This document shows positions 9,069 through 18,900 of a stretch of DNA of 64,000 bases, in pieces (the stretch's first letter is position 1; each line of letters begins with the position of its first letter). This DNA is from Pseudomonas fluorescens (lineage in GTDB: Bacteria; Pseudomonadota; Gammaproteobacteria; Pseudomonadales; Pseudomonadaceae). Below the pieces are notes generated by a model that was given only the letters and a program-made list of their open reading frames with translations, made no database searches and was not told the origin of the DNA. The DNA lies in contig NZ_MRST01000012.1 in NCBI RefSeq assembly GCF_001902145.1, positions 1 through 64,000 of the forward strand, in the 5' to 3' direction. Position numbers and translations under genes: made by a program.

Positions 9069-9166
9069 ATCGGTGTCCTTTGGGTGGTTCAATGGACGTC
9101 GGATTTGCTGGTCGCCCGCTGCTCGCAAGGTTGTTGGGTGAATGCAAATGACACTAAAGATGCTAT

Positions 9167-9183
9167 ATGACACTTTGTGTCAT
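9167..9183. promoter_or_regulatory. Palindromic operator between aldolase operon and XRE-cupin gene
   Basis: ATGACAC-TTT-GTGTCAT is a perfect inverted repeat. A half-site ATGACAC also begins at 9148, 19 bp (about two helical turns) upstream. It sits in the divergent intergenic space, so the cupin regulator is the likely binder. Confidence 0.7.
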
Positions 9184-9228
9184 TGGCAAGCCTGTCTCAT
9201 CGCTTTCTGCATGGATTAACCGCAGCAC

Positions 9229-9756
9229 ATGTCTATCCGCTTGAAAATATTAAGAAAAAAACTTGGCGTGACTCTGGAGGCCCTGGCCGAAAAATCCGGG
9301 ATGACCAAGAGTTACCTGTCGAAAGTCGAGCGCGGGCTCAATACGCCCTCCATCGCCGCGGCGTTGAAACTGGCCAAGGCGTTGAACGTGAAGGTCGAAG
9401 AACTCTTCAGCGAGGACAACGTCCGCCTCGACAGCTACAGCCTGGTGCGCAGCCACGAGCGGCCCGACACCTCGCCGGGTTATGCGGTGCTGGCCCATCA
9501 AGTCAGTGAGCGCAGCCTGTTGCCGTTCATCATCTACCCGCCGGCGGAATTCACCGACAAGACCTTCAAGGAGCACCTGGGGGAGGAGTTTTTGTTCGTG
9601 CATGAAGGCCAGGTGGAGGTGGATTTCATGAACGAGCGCGTGCTGCTGGAGCGCGGCGACGCGTTGCATTTCAACGCACAGAAACCCCACCGGCTTCGCT
9701 CGGTGGGAGAGGTGCAGGCGCAGTTGCTAGTGGTGGTGCACAGCGCTGAGGAGTGA
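9229..9756 (+). CDS. XRE-family regulator with C-terminal cupin
   Basis: A 175-residue regulator. An N-terminal helix-turn-helix (LRKKLGVTLEALAEKSGMTKSYLSKVERG) is followed by a cupin_2 domain (GEEFLFVHEGQVEVDF, ERGDALHFNAQKPHRL). Proteins of this type sense small metabolites through the cupin and usually control the divergent operon. The two aldolase genes at 7377-9068 are transcribed away from it, with a palindromic operator between. Confidence 0.93.
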   Translation: MSIRLKILRKKLGVTLEALAEKSGMTKSYLSKVERGLNTPSIAAALKLAKALNVKVEELFSEDNVRLDSYSLVRSHERPDTSPGYAVLAHQVSERSLLPFIIYPPAEFTDKTFKEHLGEEFLFVHEGQVEVDFMNERVLLERGDALHFNAQKPHRLRSVGEVQAQLLVVVHSAEE

Positions 9757-9783
9757 TCCCTTTCATTCATTGAAATGCAGTCA

Positions 9784-9873
9784 ATGTGGGAGCTGGCTTG
9801 CCTGCGATAGCGGTTTATATGTGCCCAATCTGTCACTGACCCACCGCTATCGCAGGCAAGCCAGCTCCTACAT
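9784..9873. repeat. REP doublet, second sequence class
   Basis: The 30-bp arms 9784-9813 and 9844-9873 are inverted copies with one mismatch (ATGTGGGAGCTGGCTTGCCT type). The core differs from the GAGCGAGCTTGCTCGC class at 694 and 30224, so two REP families are present. Confidence 0.88.
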
Positions 9874-9878
9874 TTTGC

Positions 9879-10895
9879 TCAGCGTTCCACAGGGACGGAT
9901 AATGCCGGATTGCCCAGTGGGTGTGTACGCGCTGTAAAGAACCTCAGTTCCACAGCAGAGCCCTCGAACAACTCCAGATACCGCCGCTTCTGCTGACGAA
10001 TAAACCCATCACTGCGCCCCGACACCGAGATCGCCAGGGTGCTGATGCTGGCCTGGCCGATAGCATCTACCAGGTGTTTATCCTGCGGCCCCAAGTCATG
10101 GCCGAAGATGCACAGCGCGCCTTCATGGCTCAACAGCTGTTCATAACAGAACGACAGATAATCCGAACTGCGGATACTTTTGAGTTTCTCCTCCACCTTG
10201 CCTTCACTGACAAACAGCGGCACATCGTCGAGGGTTTTGATCGTGTTGTTAATGGCAAAACTGCTGAGCAGGGTGCTGTCGGTGGACGGCAATTTACGCG
10301 CCGTGCCGTCAAGGTTGCGCACCAGATGCAGGCCGCCGTGCAGGTACAGGATGCGGGTGATGTCGGTGCGCGTATTGCGCAGGTCGAAGCGTGAGTCGGC
10401 GCTGCGAAACAGGTCGTCGATGCCCGGTGCGTGCAGGGTCGCCCAGTAGTTGAGCAAGTCGTAGTTACTGGTGAAGACGGTGGCGTAGGTGGCCAGCTCC
10501 GCGTGGATCGTCGCCAGCGTCGACGGCTGCACCAGGCGCCAGGGAATGTGCACGGCATGGATGGTGTTGATCAGCGCTTCCTTGATCGCGTAGTAACGGT
10601 TACGCGGCGCCGCCGAGCTGACCGCCAGGGCCTTGTTGACCCGGCTGGTGGTTTTCAAGGCGCCCAAGGCTTGCTCGAAACTGCGGGTTTGCAAGGCGTC
10701 GAATACGCTGAGTTCGGATGGACTCAGGGGTTTTTCTTCGACGGTACGGGCGTTTTCGAACAGCGAGTCGTAGGCAAAGTCTTCCCAGATCGTGCGGCTG
10801 GCGCCGTTACCGATCAGAATCGCGCTGAAGTCGACGGCAGCGCGCAGGTCGCTCCAGTCTTCAAGGTGGGCGTCAATATCCTGGAAATCCTTCAT
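9879..10895 (-). CDS. DUF4917 family protein (SIR2-like)
   Basis: A 338-residue protein of the DUF4917 family from the start at 10895 (MKDFQDIDAHLEDW). An in-frame ATG at 10949 with a better AGGA spacing would add 18 residues. The segment AILIGNGASRTIWEDFAYDSLFE resembles the nucleotide-binding N-terminus of SIR2-like domains, and VFTSNYDLLNYWA is the conserved TNYD-type motif of such proteins. The function is unknown. SIR2-like domains often deplete or hydrolyse NAD in anti-phage systems, but this single-gene chromosomal copy has no visible defence partner. Confidence 0.75.
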   Translation of the reverse strand: MKDFQDIDAHLEDWSDLRAAVDFSAILIGNGASRTIWEDFAYDSLFENARTVEEKPLSPSELSVFDALQTRSFEQALGALKTTSRVNKALAVSSAAPRNRYYAIKEALINTIHAVHIPWRLVQPSTLATIHAELATYATVFTSNYDLLNYWATLHAPGIDDLFRSADSRFDLRNTRTDITRILYLHGGLHLVRNLDGTARKLPSTDSTLLSSFAINNTIKTLDDVPLFVSEGKVEEKLKSIRSSDYLSFCYEQLLSHEGALCIFGHDLGPQDKHLVDAIGQASISTLAISVSGRSDGFIRQQKRRYLELFEGSAVELRFFTARTHPLGNPALSVPVER

Positions 10896-11018
10896 TGCGG
10901 CGGGTCTACTCGAAATCGGCTGGGGGCTGACTTTATCACGAGCCGGCATTGATCCTGATCAAGATGCGCCACGCGGTACAGGTTGATTCTATCGGCATAA
11001 AGCCTTTGAGGATTGATC

Positions 11019-12167
11019 ATGAGCAGCACGTTCTTCATCCCCGCCGTCAACATCATGGGCATCGATTGCCTCGACGAAGCGATGACCGCCATCCGCAACT
11101 ACGGCTTTGGCAAGGCGTTGATCGTGACCGACGTCGGCCTGGCCAAAGCCGGTGTGGCCGGCATGATCGCCGAGAAGCTGGCGATGCAGGATATCGACTC
11201 GGTGATCTACGACGGCGCCAAGCCCAACCCCAGCGTGGAAAACGTCGAAAAAGGCCTGGCGTTACTGCAACAGAGCGCCTGCGATTTCGTCGTGTCCCTG
11301 GGCGGCGGTTCGCCCCATGACTGCGCCAAGGGCATCGCCCTGTGCGCCACCAACGGCGGGCGCATCGGCGACTATGAAGGCGTCGACCAATCGAGCAAGC
11401 CGCAACTGCCGCTGGTGGCCATCAACACCACGGCTGGCACGGCCAGCGAGATGACGCGTTTTTGCATCATCACCGACGAAAGCCGCCACGTAAAAATGGC
11501 CATCGTCGATCGCAATGTCACGCCGTTGCTGTCGGTCAACGACCCGGCCCTGATGGTCGGCATGCCCAAGGGACTCACCGCCGCCACGGGCATGGATGCG
11601 CTGACCCATGCCATCGAAGCCTACGTGTCCACTGCCGCGACACCGATCACCGACGCCTGCGCGATCAAGGCCATCGAGTTGATCAGCGCCAATCTGCGCC
11701 TGGCGGTCCGCGACGGCACTGACAAGGCCGCACGGGAAAACATGGCCTATGCGCAGTTCCTCGCTGGCATGGCCTTTAACAACGCGTCCCTGGGTTTCGT
11801 GCATGCCATGGCCCACCAATTGGGTGGCTTGTACGACCTGCCCCACGGCGTGTGCAACGCGGTGCTGTTGCCCCATGTACAAAGCTTCAATGCCAGTGTC
11901 TGCGCCAAACGCCTGAGCGATGTGGGCCGTGCCCTTGGCGCGGATATCAAGGGCATCACCGTAGAAGAGGGCGCGCAGGCTGCCATCGCGGCGATTCGTC
12001 GGTTGTCCCAGGACGTGGAAATTCCTGCTGGTTTGCGTGAGCTTGGCGCTAAGTTGCAGGACATTCCTTTGCTGGCCAGCAATGCGTTGAAAGATGCCTG
12101 CGGGCTGACCAACCCACGGCGGGCGGACCAGCGTCAGATTGAGGAGATCTTTCGTAGCGCTTTTTGA
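11019..12167 (+). CDS. Iron-containing alcohol dehydrogenase
   Basis: A 382-residue group III alcohol dehydrogenase. The NAD-binding motif is [13 protein letters not shown] near residue 95, and the iron ligands lie in [10 protein letters not shown] and HAMAHQLGG...[10 protein letters not shown]. It is close in length and motifs to YiaY/AdhB-type enzymes, which oxidise or reduce short primary alcohols and aldehydes. Its last 34 bases overlap the 3' end of the convergent MFS gene. Confidence 0.93.
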   Translation: MSSTFFIPAVNIMGIDCLDEAMTAIRNYGFGKALIVTDVGLAKAGVAGMIAEKLAMQDIDSVIYDGAKPNPSVENVEKGLALLQQSACDFVVSLGGGSPHDCAKGIALCATNGGRIGDYEGVDQSSKPQLPLVAINTTAGTASEMTRFCIITDESRHVKMAIVDRNVTPLLSVNDPALMVGMPKGLTAATGMDALTHAIEAYVSTAATPITDACAIKAIELISANLRLAVRDGTDKAARENMAYAQFLAGMAFNNASLGFVHAMAHQLGGLYDLPHGVCNAVLLPHVQSFNASVCAKRLSDVGRALGADIKGITVEEGAQAAIAAIRRLSQDVEIPAGLRELGAKLQDIPLLASNALKDACGLTNPRRADQRQIEEIFRSAF

Positions 12168-13318
12168 TCCGAGCTGCAGCGGGCAAGGCATACGCATGTG
12201 CCGCCCGCCAACGCCACACACAGCACCGCCAGCGGCCACGCCTGCTGGCTCAACAGTAGGCTTGCCGCACCGCCGATCATGGCTGCCATCCATTGATGCA
12301 CAAAACCGCTGAGGGCCATGGCGTAGGAGCCGCTGGTGGGAGCCTCATCATTGGCGAGAGACAAACTGATAGGGTAACTGATCGACTGCCCCAGCACCGC
12401 CAGGCAATAGGGCAACCACAGCAGCACTGCGAGCCCACTGGCAAGCACGCTGCCAAGCAACATGGTCGCCGTACCGAGCAGTATCAGTGCAACGCCTGCA
12501 CGCATCATCCTCAAACGACCTGTGCGTGTAACGAAGCGATTGACTATCAACGCACCTGCCAGGTAAGCCCCACTGATCGGCCAACCCAGCCAGCCGTATT
12601 CCATTGCGCTCCACTGAAAACTTCCCTGAAAAATCAACGGTGCGCAGGTATTGAATGCAATGATCACCCCATAGCCCAAACCGCCGGCCAGTGCGGCGTG
12701 CAGAAAGGGAGGATGTCGCGCAATCGCGTTGTAGACACGCCAAGCGCGGACCGAGGAGCTAGCCTTTGCTTGCGTCGCCAATACCACCCCTTGCAACACC
12801 CCTATCAATGCGACAGCCCCGATTGCCAACGTATAGAAAATCGCCTTCCAGCCGAACACCATTTGCAATAACGAACCCACGAATTGGCCGATACCAAGGG
12901 CGACCACGAAGGTCATTCCCAGCCACGACAGCCCCTTGGCCAACAGTGCACCGCTGAAGTTGTCGCGCATCAATACACGCGCCATGACGGACATCCCGCC
13001 AGCCCCAAAGCCCTGAAGCAGGCGTAAGGCTAGAAATGACTCAATGTTGAACGCTGATGGAATCGTCGCACTCGCCAGGGCATACACCGCTAGGGCTGCA
13101 AGTAACACCGGTTTTCTGCCAAATCGCTCAGCCAGGCTACCCCACAGCAGCATTGGCAATGCCATGCCCACCAGGTACACCGCTAGAGCCAGAGCGACAT
13201 GCTTTTCGACGGCTAAAGCTTGCGCGATTGCTGGGACTGCGGGCAGATAGCTGCTGATACCGGCTTGAGCGAGAAAGGCCGCGCTACAGGCGAGGGGGAG
13301 AGCGATATGGCTTTTCAA
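12134..13318 (-). CDS. MFS transporter (Bcr/CflA-like drug exporter)
   Basis: A 394-residue membrane protein with about 12 hydrophobic segments and the MFS loop signature [14 protein letters not shown] after helix 2. The length and N-terminal sequence fit Bcr/CflA-type exporters. It lies 105 bp downstream of an AT-rich gene for an alpha-oxoamine-synthase-like enzyme on the same strand, so it may export that enzyme's product; this is inference. Confidence 0.88.
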   Translation of the reverse strand: MKSHIALPLACSAAFLAQAGISSYLPAVPAIAQALAVEKHVALALAVYLVGMALPMLLWGSLAERFGRKPVLLAALAVYALASATIPSAFNIESFLALRLLQGFGAGGMSVMARVLMRDNFSGALLAKGLSWLGMTFVVALGIGQFVGSLLQMVFGWKAIFYTLAIGAVALIGVLQGVVLATQAKASSSVRAWRVYNAIARHPPFLHAALAGGLGYGVIIAFNTCAPLIFQGSFQWSAMEYGWLGWPISGAYLAGALIVNRFVTRTGRLRMMRAGVALILLGTATMLLGSVLASGLAVLLWLPYCLAVLGQSISYPISLSLANDEAPTSGSYAMALSGFVHQWMAAMIGGAASLLLSQQAWPLAVLCVALAGGTCVCLARCSSDQKALRKISSI

Positions 13319-13423
13319 TACAAGTCGTCCTATATCCTAAGTAAGGAAGAAACTGCTAGCTCGGTATCGTTTACACAGTTTTTAATCCGTTTCAGTAATC
13401 GTGGCCATTAATGAACGGCCCCA

Positions 13424-14677
13424 TTAGGTAGCTTCTGACTGGGAGTTCAAGCTGAGGCTGGTCTTTGAGAGTGTGATTAGTTGGGTTAGCTGAGAGCAAA
13501 ATGATTTTATCGTTGTAGGACTCATATCTGCTCGAAGCGTTATGCGTACGGCTGCTTTTCCTTTTGGCACTACCGGGAAAAATACAGCAGATGTAAAAAA
13601 AACAGCGTCCGAAAGTCGGATGGCGAGCTCATTCGCTTTTTCAGCTTCTCCACAGTTAATTAAGCGTATGGCCGTCTGTGTGCCGTGCTGCTCTGTATGT
13701 ATTAGCTGGTCAAATAGTTTGATGTTGAATTGAAGCTTTTCTTGAAGCTCGTATAGCTCTTCAGACTGGTGTATTTTTAGCGAGGCCAGCCCAGCTCCAA
13801 TAGCTGCTGAGTTCAGACTTTGCGACCAGTTGCTTGGGCCACCGTAGCGGTACATCAAACTTTTTTGTCGTTCGCTGCCAAACATGATCAACCCGCCGCT
13901 AGCACCGAAAGACTTTCCTAAGGACGTGACTATTAAGGTCTGATCGTCTTGCGTGTGCATAAATGGCCGGATGTAACCACGTCCTCCTTCTCCGAATGCC
14001 GACAGCGCATGCGAGTCGTCCATATAGAGAAATAGCCCGTAACGAGCTTTTAAGTAAAGTAAGTCGTCAACATCCGCAACGCCGCCCATGCTGTATATGC
14101 CGTCAGCTATATACGCGACGCATTTGCGGGTTTTGCATAAATCTTCAATGAAAGAGAGATCGTTATGGGGGGCGGTCACTACTTCAGTCTCATCAGCGCA
14201 GGATGCTTTAATGTGATTCATCGAGTAATGCGAGTGCTTGTCGAATACCATCGTAGGCGGGCAATTACTAGTAAAGGCTCCGCTCGCGAGCAGAGGGAGC
14301 AGTCCAGAGCTAGCAGCACTGCAAGACAATGTGCTTAAACATATGGAGTTAAAGTGGTCCGATAGTTCTAGCTCGTATCGTTCGAGTATTTCCAGTTTGC
14401 AACGGTTCTTTGAATTTGCGATTCGCAGGGTTTTGGCCTCCCTTATTCCCTGCATCGCACCTTCTATTATGGTTGGATGGTGATCGAGTCCAAGATATGA
14501 GGTTGTGCAGAAGTGATGGAGGTCACGCCCATATTGATCTGTCAGGTAATTATTGTTTTTGACGGTGACATTGAGTTCGCATATTCTCCCGCTCTTTGCC
14601 GAGTGCCAGTCCGGTTCGGCCAATGCTATGAGTTTTTTGTAATTTGAGAATTTGTGTGTGTGTATTGAATTTTCCAT
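13424..14677 (-). CDS. Alpha-oxoamine-synthase-like PLP enzyme
   Basis: A 417-residue fold-type I PLP protein. The Schiff-base lysine is K255 in TSLGKSFGASGG, the PLP-contacting DDSH is at 220-223 followed by GEGGRGY, and DGIYSMGG is at 192-199. These match the family of 8-amino-7-oxononanoate synthase, 2-amino-3-ketobutyrate ligase and CqsA, which condense an amino acid with an acyl-CoA. The start at 14677 follows AAAGGA; a longer reading from 14791 has a poor N-terminus. Base composition is visibly richer in A+T than the neighbours. It is not bioF or kbl by context. The product is unknown. Confidence 0.8.
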   Translation of the reverse strand: MENSIHTHKFSNYKKLIALAEPDWHSAKSGRICELNVTVKNNNYLTDQYGRDLHHFCTTSYLGLDHHPTIIEGAMQGIREAKTLRIANSKNRCKLEILERYELELSDHFNSICLSTLSCSAASSGLLPLLASGAFTSNCPPTMVFDKHSHYSMNHIKASCADETEVVTAPHNDLSFIEDLCKTRKCVAYIADGIYSMGGVADVDDLLYLKARYGLFLYMDDSHALSAFGEGGRGYIRPFMHTQDDQTLIVTSLGKSFGASGGLIMFGSERQKSLMYRYGGPSNWSQSLNSAAIGAGLASLKIHQSEELYELQEKLQFNIKLFDQLIHTEQHGTQTAIRLINCGEAEKANELAIRLSDAVFFTSAVFFPVVPKGKAAVRITLRADMSPTTIKSFCSQLTQLITLSKTSLSLNSQSEAT

Positions 14678-15003
14678 TTTTCTAGCGTCCTTTGGGGGGG
14701 GCTGGAAAACACTATCGGGAAAATTTTGATTCGATAAGTCAGACGATTCCCATGCACGATAGTCCGGATGGAGTATTTCGCGTAGGCACATTCCTACTTT
14801 TTAGGGTGGCGCAGTAATGTCATTCGAATAGATGCCTACAATGTCCTGGTGTGTCAATGGACCTGAAGGGGGATATCATGCGATTTAATGGGGCTGTGCG
14901 TCAGTGAAGTGAGTAAGGTGCCGGCGTGCAGGGCGGATGTGCCGGTAGCCTTCAAGAGGCTCGTCTATCGACTCGCCAAGTCAGTGGGATGAAGGAATAT
15001 TTG
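14678..15003. other. Intergenic stretch without a gene
   Basis: This divergent spacer between the PLP enzyme and the NAD(P)-binding protein should hold both promoters. No open frame with a ribosome site, no repeat and no convincing palindrome was seen. Confidence 0.6.
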
Positions 15004-15678
15004 ATGAGAGTTCTGTTATTCGGCGCCACCGGCATGGTGGGCCAGGGTGTGCTGCGCGAGTGCCTGCTGGCGGCCGATGTGCAGGAAGTGGTGGCCGTCG
15101 GCCGCACGTCCTTGACCCAGGAACACGGCAAGTTGCATCAGGTATTGCACAACGACATGCTGGATTTCCAACCCCTGGAAAACCTGCTGCAAGGTTTTGA
15201 TGCGTGTTTCTTCTGCCTGGGGGTTTCGTCGGCGGGCATGAAGGAGGCGCGCTATACCCACCTCACCTATGACCTGACCCTCGTGGCGGCCAGTACCCTG
15301 GCGCGGCTCAATCCGCAGATGACCTTTATCTATGTGTCCGGCGCTGGCACGGACAGTTCCGAAGCCGGCAAGTCGATGTGGGCGCGGGTCAAGGGCAAGA
15401 CCGAAAATGCCTTGCTGCGCTTGCCGTTCAAGGCGGTGTATCTGTTTCGTCCGGGGATCATCCAGCCGTTACACGGTGTGCGTTCGAAGACCGCGTTGTA
15501 CCAATCCTTCTATAGCGTGCTTGGGCCGGTGCTTTCGTTTGTGCGGCGACTTAAACCGGATTGGGTGGTGAGCACCGAGACCGTCGGCCGTGCGATGTTG
15601 CAGGCGGTTAGTCAAGGCGCGCCGCAGCCTGTGGTTGAGCAGGCCCAGATCAATCGCCTGGCGGCTGAGCGCCGCTGA
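15004..15678 (+). CDS. NAD(P)-binding Rossmann protein (NmrA/YbjT-like epimerase)
   Basis: A 224-residue short-chain type protein with the dinucleotide motif FGATGMVGQGV at the N-terminus and YVSGAGTD near residue 115. The start at 15004 follows GAAGGA with 8-base spacing. Relatives are annotated as NAD-dependent epimerase/dehydratase family proteins of unknown substrate. Its 3' end overlaps the convergent DMT transporter gene by 29 bp. Confidence 0.85.
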   Translation: MRVLLFGATGMVGQGVLRECLLAADVQEVVAVGRTSLTQEHGKLHQVLHNDMLDFQPLENLLQGFDACFFCLGVSSAGMKEARYTHLTYDLTLVAASTLARLNPQMTFIYVSGAGTDSSEAGKSMWARVKGKTENALLRLPFKAVYLFRPGIIQPLHGVRSKTALYQSFYSVLGPVLSFVRRLKPDWVVSTETVGRAMLQAVSQGAPQPVVEQAQINRLAAERR

Positions 15679-16126
15679 ACTGAATCAACGCCACGCCACC
15701 GATCAGCAGTAACGCGCCCAGTACGCGGGAGGTTGTCAGCTGGCGTTCCACCAGGCCGAACAGGCCGAAATGGTCCAGCAGCAGCGACGCGAGAATCTGC
15801 CCGGCCATGGCCAGCGCAATAAAGCCCGATGCGCCGAGTTTGGGCAGCAGCATCAGCGCCAATGAAATAAAACACACGCCAAAGGCACCGCCGGCCCACA
15901 TCCACAACGGTGCCTTGCTGATAAAGGCTATGCTCGGCAGGGGTAAACGCAGCGCCACAATCACCGGCAGCAGCACGATGATGCTCACCAGCAAAGACGC
16001 CAAGGTGGCCCACAAGGGATGGCCGAGCCCACGGCCGAGGTTGGCATTGATCCCACTTTGAAACGGCACCACCGCACCGGCGAACACTGCCAGCGCTAAT
16101 AAACCCACCCAATGCAACACTGTCAT
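15650..16126 (-). CDS. DMT family transporter (DUF606/YdcZ type)
   Basis: A 158-residue, very hydrophobic protein with about five membrane segments, matching the YdcZ/DUF606 half-size members of the drug/metabolite transporter superfamily (GINANLGRGLGHPLWATLASLLVS). The substrate is unknown. It is divergent from a LysR-family gene 68 bp away, which probably regulates it. Confidence 0.88.
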   Translation of the reverse strand: MTVLHWVGLLALAVFAGAVVPFQSGINANLGRGLGHPLWATLASLLVSIIVLLPVIVALRLPLPSIAFISKAPLWMWAGGAFGVCFISLALMLLPKLGASGFIALAMAGQILASLLLDHFGLFGLVERQLTTSRVLGALLLIGGVALIQFSGAQPPGD

Positions 16127-16194
16127 GTCGACGCTCCCAGATATTTTGCTGGACTCTAGGTTATTCGTCGCGCAAATTTAAATTCCAAATTCTT

Positions 16195-17121
16195 ATGCCG
16201 AACATGCAGCCGATGAATGATCTGCGCCGCATCGACCTTAACCTGCTGGTGATCCTCGACGCTTTGCTCAGCGAGCAACACGTCACCCGCGCCGCCGAGC
16301 GCCTGCACCTGAGCCAGCCGGCGGTCAGCCATGCGTTGGCGCGGCTGCGCGATATGCTGGGCGACCCGCTGCTGGTGCGTCAGGGCGGTACGTTAGTGCC
16401 AACCGCGCGCGCCCTGGAGTTGGCGGCACCCTTAGCCGAAGCTTTGGCCCAGGTGCAGGCATTATTGGCGCCGAATCGTTTTGACCCCACTTCGGCCAAG
16501 CGCCGCTTTCGCGTGGCAATGTCGGACTACAGCGCGGCGATATTTCTACCCGGCCTGGTCCGCGTCCTACGCCAGGAAGCGCCTGGCATCGACTTGCAGA
16601 TTATCCAGGCCAGTCGCGAAGGCATGGTCGAGGGGGTGCTCAATGGCGACCTCGACCTGGCTGCGGGCGTATTTCCCGACATGCCGGCCGAACTGCGTAC
16701 TACGCCGCTGTTCGAAGAGCATTACACCTGCCTGGTCGACCGCAACAGCCTTGCGCCCAGCGGGGCGCTGGACCTGCCGACCTACCTGTCGCGCCCCCAT
16801 GTACTGCTGGAGATGCGCGGCAGCGGCACGCCGGAAATCGAACGGGCACTGACGGCCATTCGTGAACGCCGCCATGTGGCTATCAGCCTGCCGCACTGGG
16901 GCGTGGCGCCGCAGTTGATTCAGGGGACGGACCTGATTCTGACGGTGTCGTCCCGGGGTTTACTCAATATCGACCTTGGGCAACTGCTGGCCGTGCCACC
17001 GCCGTTTCATATTCCTTCGTTTGCCTTTGAGCTGGCCTGGCATACGCGGCGGGGTGGGGATGCAGGGTTGCAGTGGTTGATTGGCAGGGTGCTGGGTGTA
17101 TTGTCCGCAGACCAGCGATAA
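16195..17121 (+). CDS. LysR-family transcriptional regulator
   Basis: A 308-residue regulator. The winged-helix domain is N-terminal (LNLLVILDALLSEQHVTRAAERL...QPAVSHALARLRDMLGDPLLVRQG), and the type 2 periplasmic-binding effector domain covers about 95-300. It is divergent from the DMT transporter gene, the classic LysR arrangement. fosA follows 15 bp downstream and could be cotranscribed. Confidence 0.92.
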   Translation: MPNMQPMNDLRRIDLNLLVILDALLSEQHVTRAAERLHLSQPAVSHALARLRDMLGDPLLVRQGGTLVPTARALELAAPLAEALAQVQALLAPNRFDPTSAKRRFRVAMSDYSAAIFLPGLVRVLRQEAPGIDLQIIQASREGMVEGVLNGDLDLAAGVFPDMPAELRTTPLFEEHYTCLVDRNSLAPSGALDLPTYLSRPHVLLEMRGSGTPEIERALTAIRERRHVAISLPHWGVAPQLIQGTDLILTVSSRGLLNIDLGQLLAVPPPFHIPSFAFELAWHTRRGGDAGLQWLIGRVLGVLSADQR

Positions 17122-17136
17122 CGGGAGAACACCTAC

Positions 17137-17553
17137 ATGCTCAGCGGTTTCAACCACCTGACCCTGGCCACCACCGATGTGCCGCGCAGCGTCAGTTTCT
17201 ATCACGACCTGCTGCACCTGCAGCTCGAGGCAACCTGGGACAACGGTGCCTACCTCTCACTGCCTGGGCTCTGGCTGTGCCTGTCGCTGGACCCATTGCG
17301 CTCGACTGCTCCTGCGGTGGATTACACCCACTATGCCTTCACTGTCGATGCTGCTGATTTCACTGCCTTGGTCGAACGTCTGCGCGCCGCCGGCGTACAG
17401 GAGTGGCGAGACAACCGCAGCGAAGGTGCATCGTTTTATTTTCTCGATCCCGACGGCCATAAGCTGGAGGTGCATGTCGGCGATCTGGCCTCGCGGCTGC
17501 AAGCCTGTCGTACCAAGCCCTATGCTGGAATGAAGTTTTACCCATCGCGCTGA
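17137..17553 (+). CDS. fosA: FosA fosfomycin glutathione transferase
   Basis: A 138-residue vicinal-oxygen-chelate protein that inactivates fosfomycin by adding glutathione. The metal ligands H7, H65 and E111 are all present ([23 protein letters not shown]). The NRSEG and [10 protein letters not shown] segments of the active site and potassium loop match the P. aeruginosa enzyme as I remember it. The ribosome site is GGGAG. It is probably intrinsic, as in many pseudomonads. Confidence 0.92.
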   Translation: MLSGFNHLTLATTDVPRSVSFYHDLLHLQLEATWDNGAYLSLPGLWLCLSLDPLRSTAPAVDYTHYAFTVDAADFTALVERLRAAGVQEWRDNRSEGASFYFLDPDGHKLEVHVGDLASRLQACRTKPYAGMKFYPSR

Positions 17554-17599
17554 AACATGCAGAATCGTTCACCTTCAAGCGTCTGTCGGAGCGTCTACC

Positions 17600-18241
17600 A
17601 TGACCCCATCCTTGCTGTTCGCCGTGCTGGCTTCGGGTTTTATCTACGGCATTACCCCTGGCCCCGGTGTCCTGGCCGTATTCGGCATCGGTGCGGCCCG
17701 TGGCCGGCGTGCCGGGGCAGGATTCTTGTGCGGTCATTTGCTCGGCGATGTGGTGTGGTGCAGCACGGCGCTGATTGCCATCGTCGGTGCGCGGGAAGTC
17801 GGCAGCAGTGCGTTTGACGTACTCGGTGTACTCAGTGGAATGTATTTATTCTGGCTCGGCTGGCGTGCGATCCGTACTCAACGCCGCAACAGCGATGCCC
17901 CTCAGGGCGCGGCGCGGCATCCGTTCTGGCACGGTATTCTGTTTGGCTTGACCAACCCCAAGGCCTATCCGGTTGCCGTTGCGACGTTCACCGCGTTGTT
18001 GTCCAGCCGGGCCGAGTTGTTGACCTGGTCGATGCTGCCGACGTTGATTCTGCTGAGCTTTATCGGTGGCTTGCTGGCCTACGCGATTCTGATCGGCGTG
18101 GTCGGTGCCCAACGGGTGCGCACGCTGTATCAACGCCATGAAATCCTCATCACCAGGCTTTGCGGCGTGATGTTTATCGGCTTCGCCCTCAATGCCCTGG
18201 CGCATGCATTGCCGGGCCTGTTCGGCAGCAAACCGGCCTGA
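17600..18241 (+). CDS. LysE/RhtB-family amino-acid exporter
   Basis: A 213-residue inner-membrane protein with about six hydrophobic segments and the LysE/RhtB signature near the N-terminus (GITPGPGVLAVFGIGAARGRRAG). These proteins export amino acids such as homoserine, threonine or lysine; the substrate here is not predictable. It lies 46 bp after fosA. Confidence 0.9.
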   Translation: MTPSLLFAVLASGFIYGITPGPGVLAVFGIGAARGRRAGAGFLCGHLLGDVVWCSTALIAIVGAREVGSSAFDVLGVLSGMYLFWLGWRAIRTQRRNSDAPQGAARHPFWHGILFGLTNPKAYPVAVATFTALLSSRAELLTWSMLPTLILLSFIGGLLAYAILIGVVGAQRVRTLYQRHEILITRLCGVMFIGFALNALAHALPGLFGSKPA

Positions 18242-18360
18242 GGCGACGACGACCGTTCGTCGCACAGGTAAGTTTTTTCTAAACCTTTACCGCCCTGAAA
18301 ATTCGAATTCAGGGCGGGGTGTATGCTCCCGCGCCTATTTTTGCCCTGGAGGAACCCATC

Positions 18361-18888
18361 ATGAGCCGCATGGCTATCCGGTTACGCACCGCCAGTTTCG
18401 CGATGCTGCTGGGCCTCGGCGCCAGCAATGCTTTCGCCCAGTCGCCTGCAGAATTCATCGAGCAGGCTTCGGCCAAAGGCATGGCCGATATCGAAACCAG
18501 TCGCATGGCCCACGCCAAGACCTCGTCCAAGGAAATCAAGGACTACACCATCGAGGTCATCAACGAGCGCACCCTGGCCAACCAGCACTTGGCGGCGATC
18601 GCCAAGAAGCTTGATTTGCCTGTGGCTCCACGGGAGAAGATCGTTGATAAAGCCGAAACCCTGATGCCTGAACTCAAGGACGGCGATTCGTTTGACGCTG
18701 CCTATACCGCGCAGCAGGTCAAGGAAAACGAAGACGCCATCGCCCTGTTCCAGAAAGAAGGCGCGGCGTCGGATGTGCCAGAGATAAAGGCACTGGTGGA
18801 TGAGACGCTGCCCAAGCTAGAAGAGCGCCTGCAGAAAGCCCGGGCCTTGGCGTCGACCTACGGCAAGGGCCATCAAGGCGACGGTTGA
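18361..18888 (+). CDS. DUF4142 secreted protein
   Basis: A 175-residue protein with a signal peptide ending at SNAFA/Q near residue 26 and a helical DUF4142 domain (FIEQASAKGMADIETSRMA...SKEIKDYTIEVINE...). DUF4142 proteins are periplasmic or outer-membrane, ferritin-like helical proteins of unknown role. The start at 18361 has a GGAGG site. A strong terminator follows. Confidence 0.9.
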   Translation: MSRMAIRLRTASFAMLLGLGASNAFAQSPAEFIEQASAKGMADIETSRMAHAKTSSKEIKDYTIEVINERTLANQHLAAIAKKLDLPVAPREKIVDKAETLMPELKDGDSFDAAYTAQQVKENEDAIALFQKEGAASDVPEIKALVDETLPKLEERLQKARALASTYGKGHQGDG

Positions 18889-18900
18889 GGCCGCTGCCTG

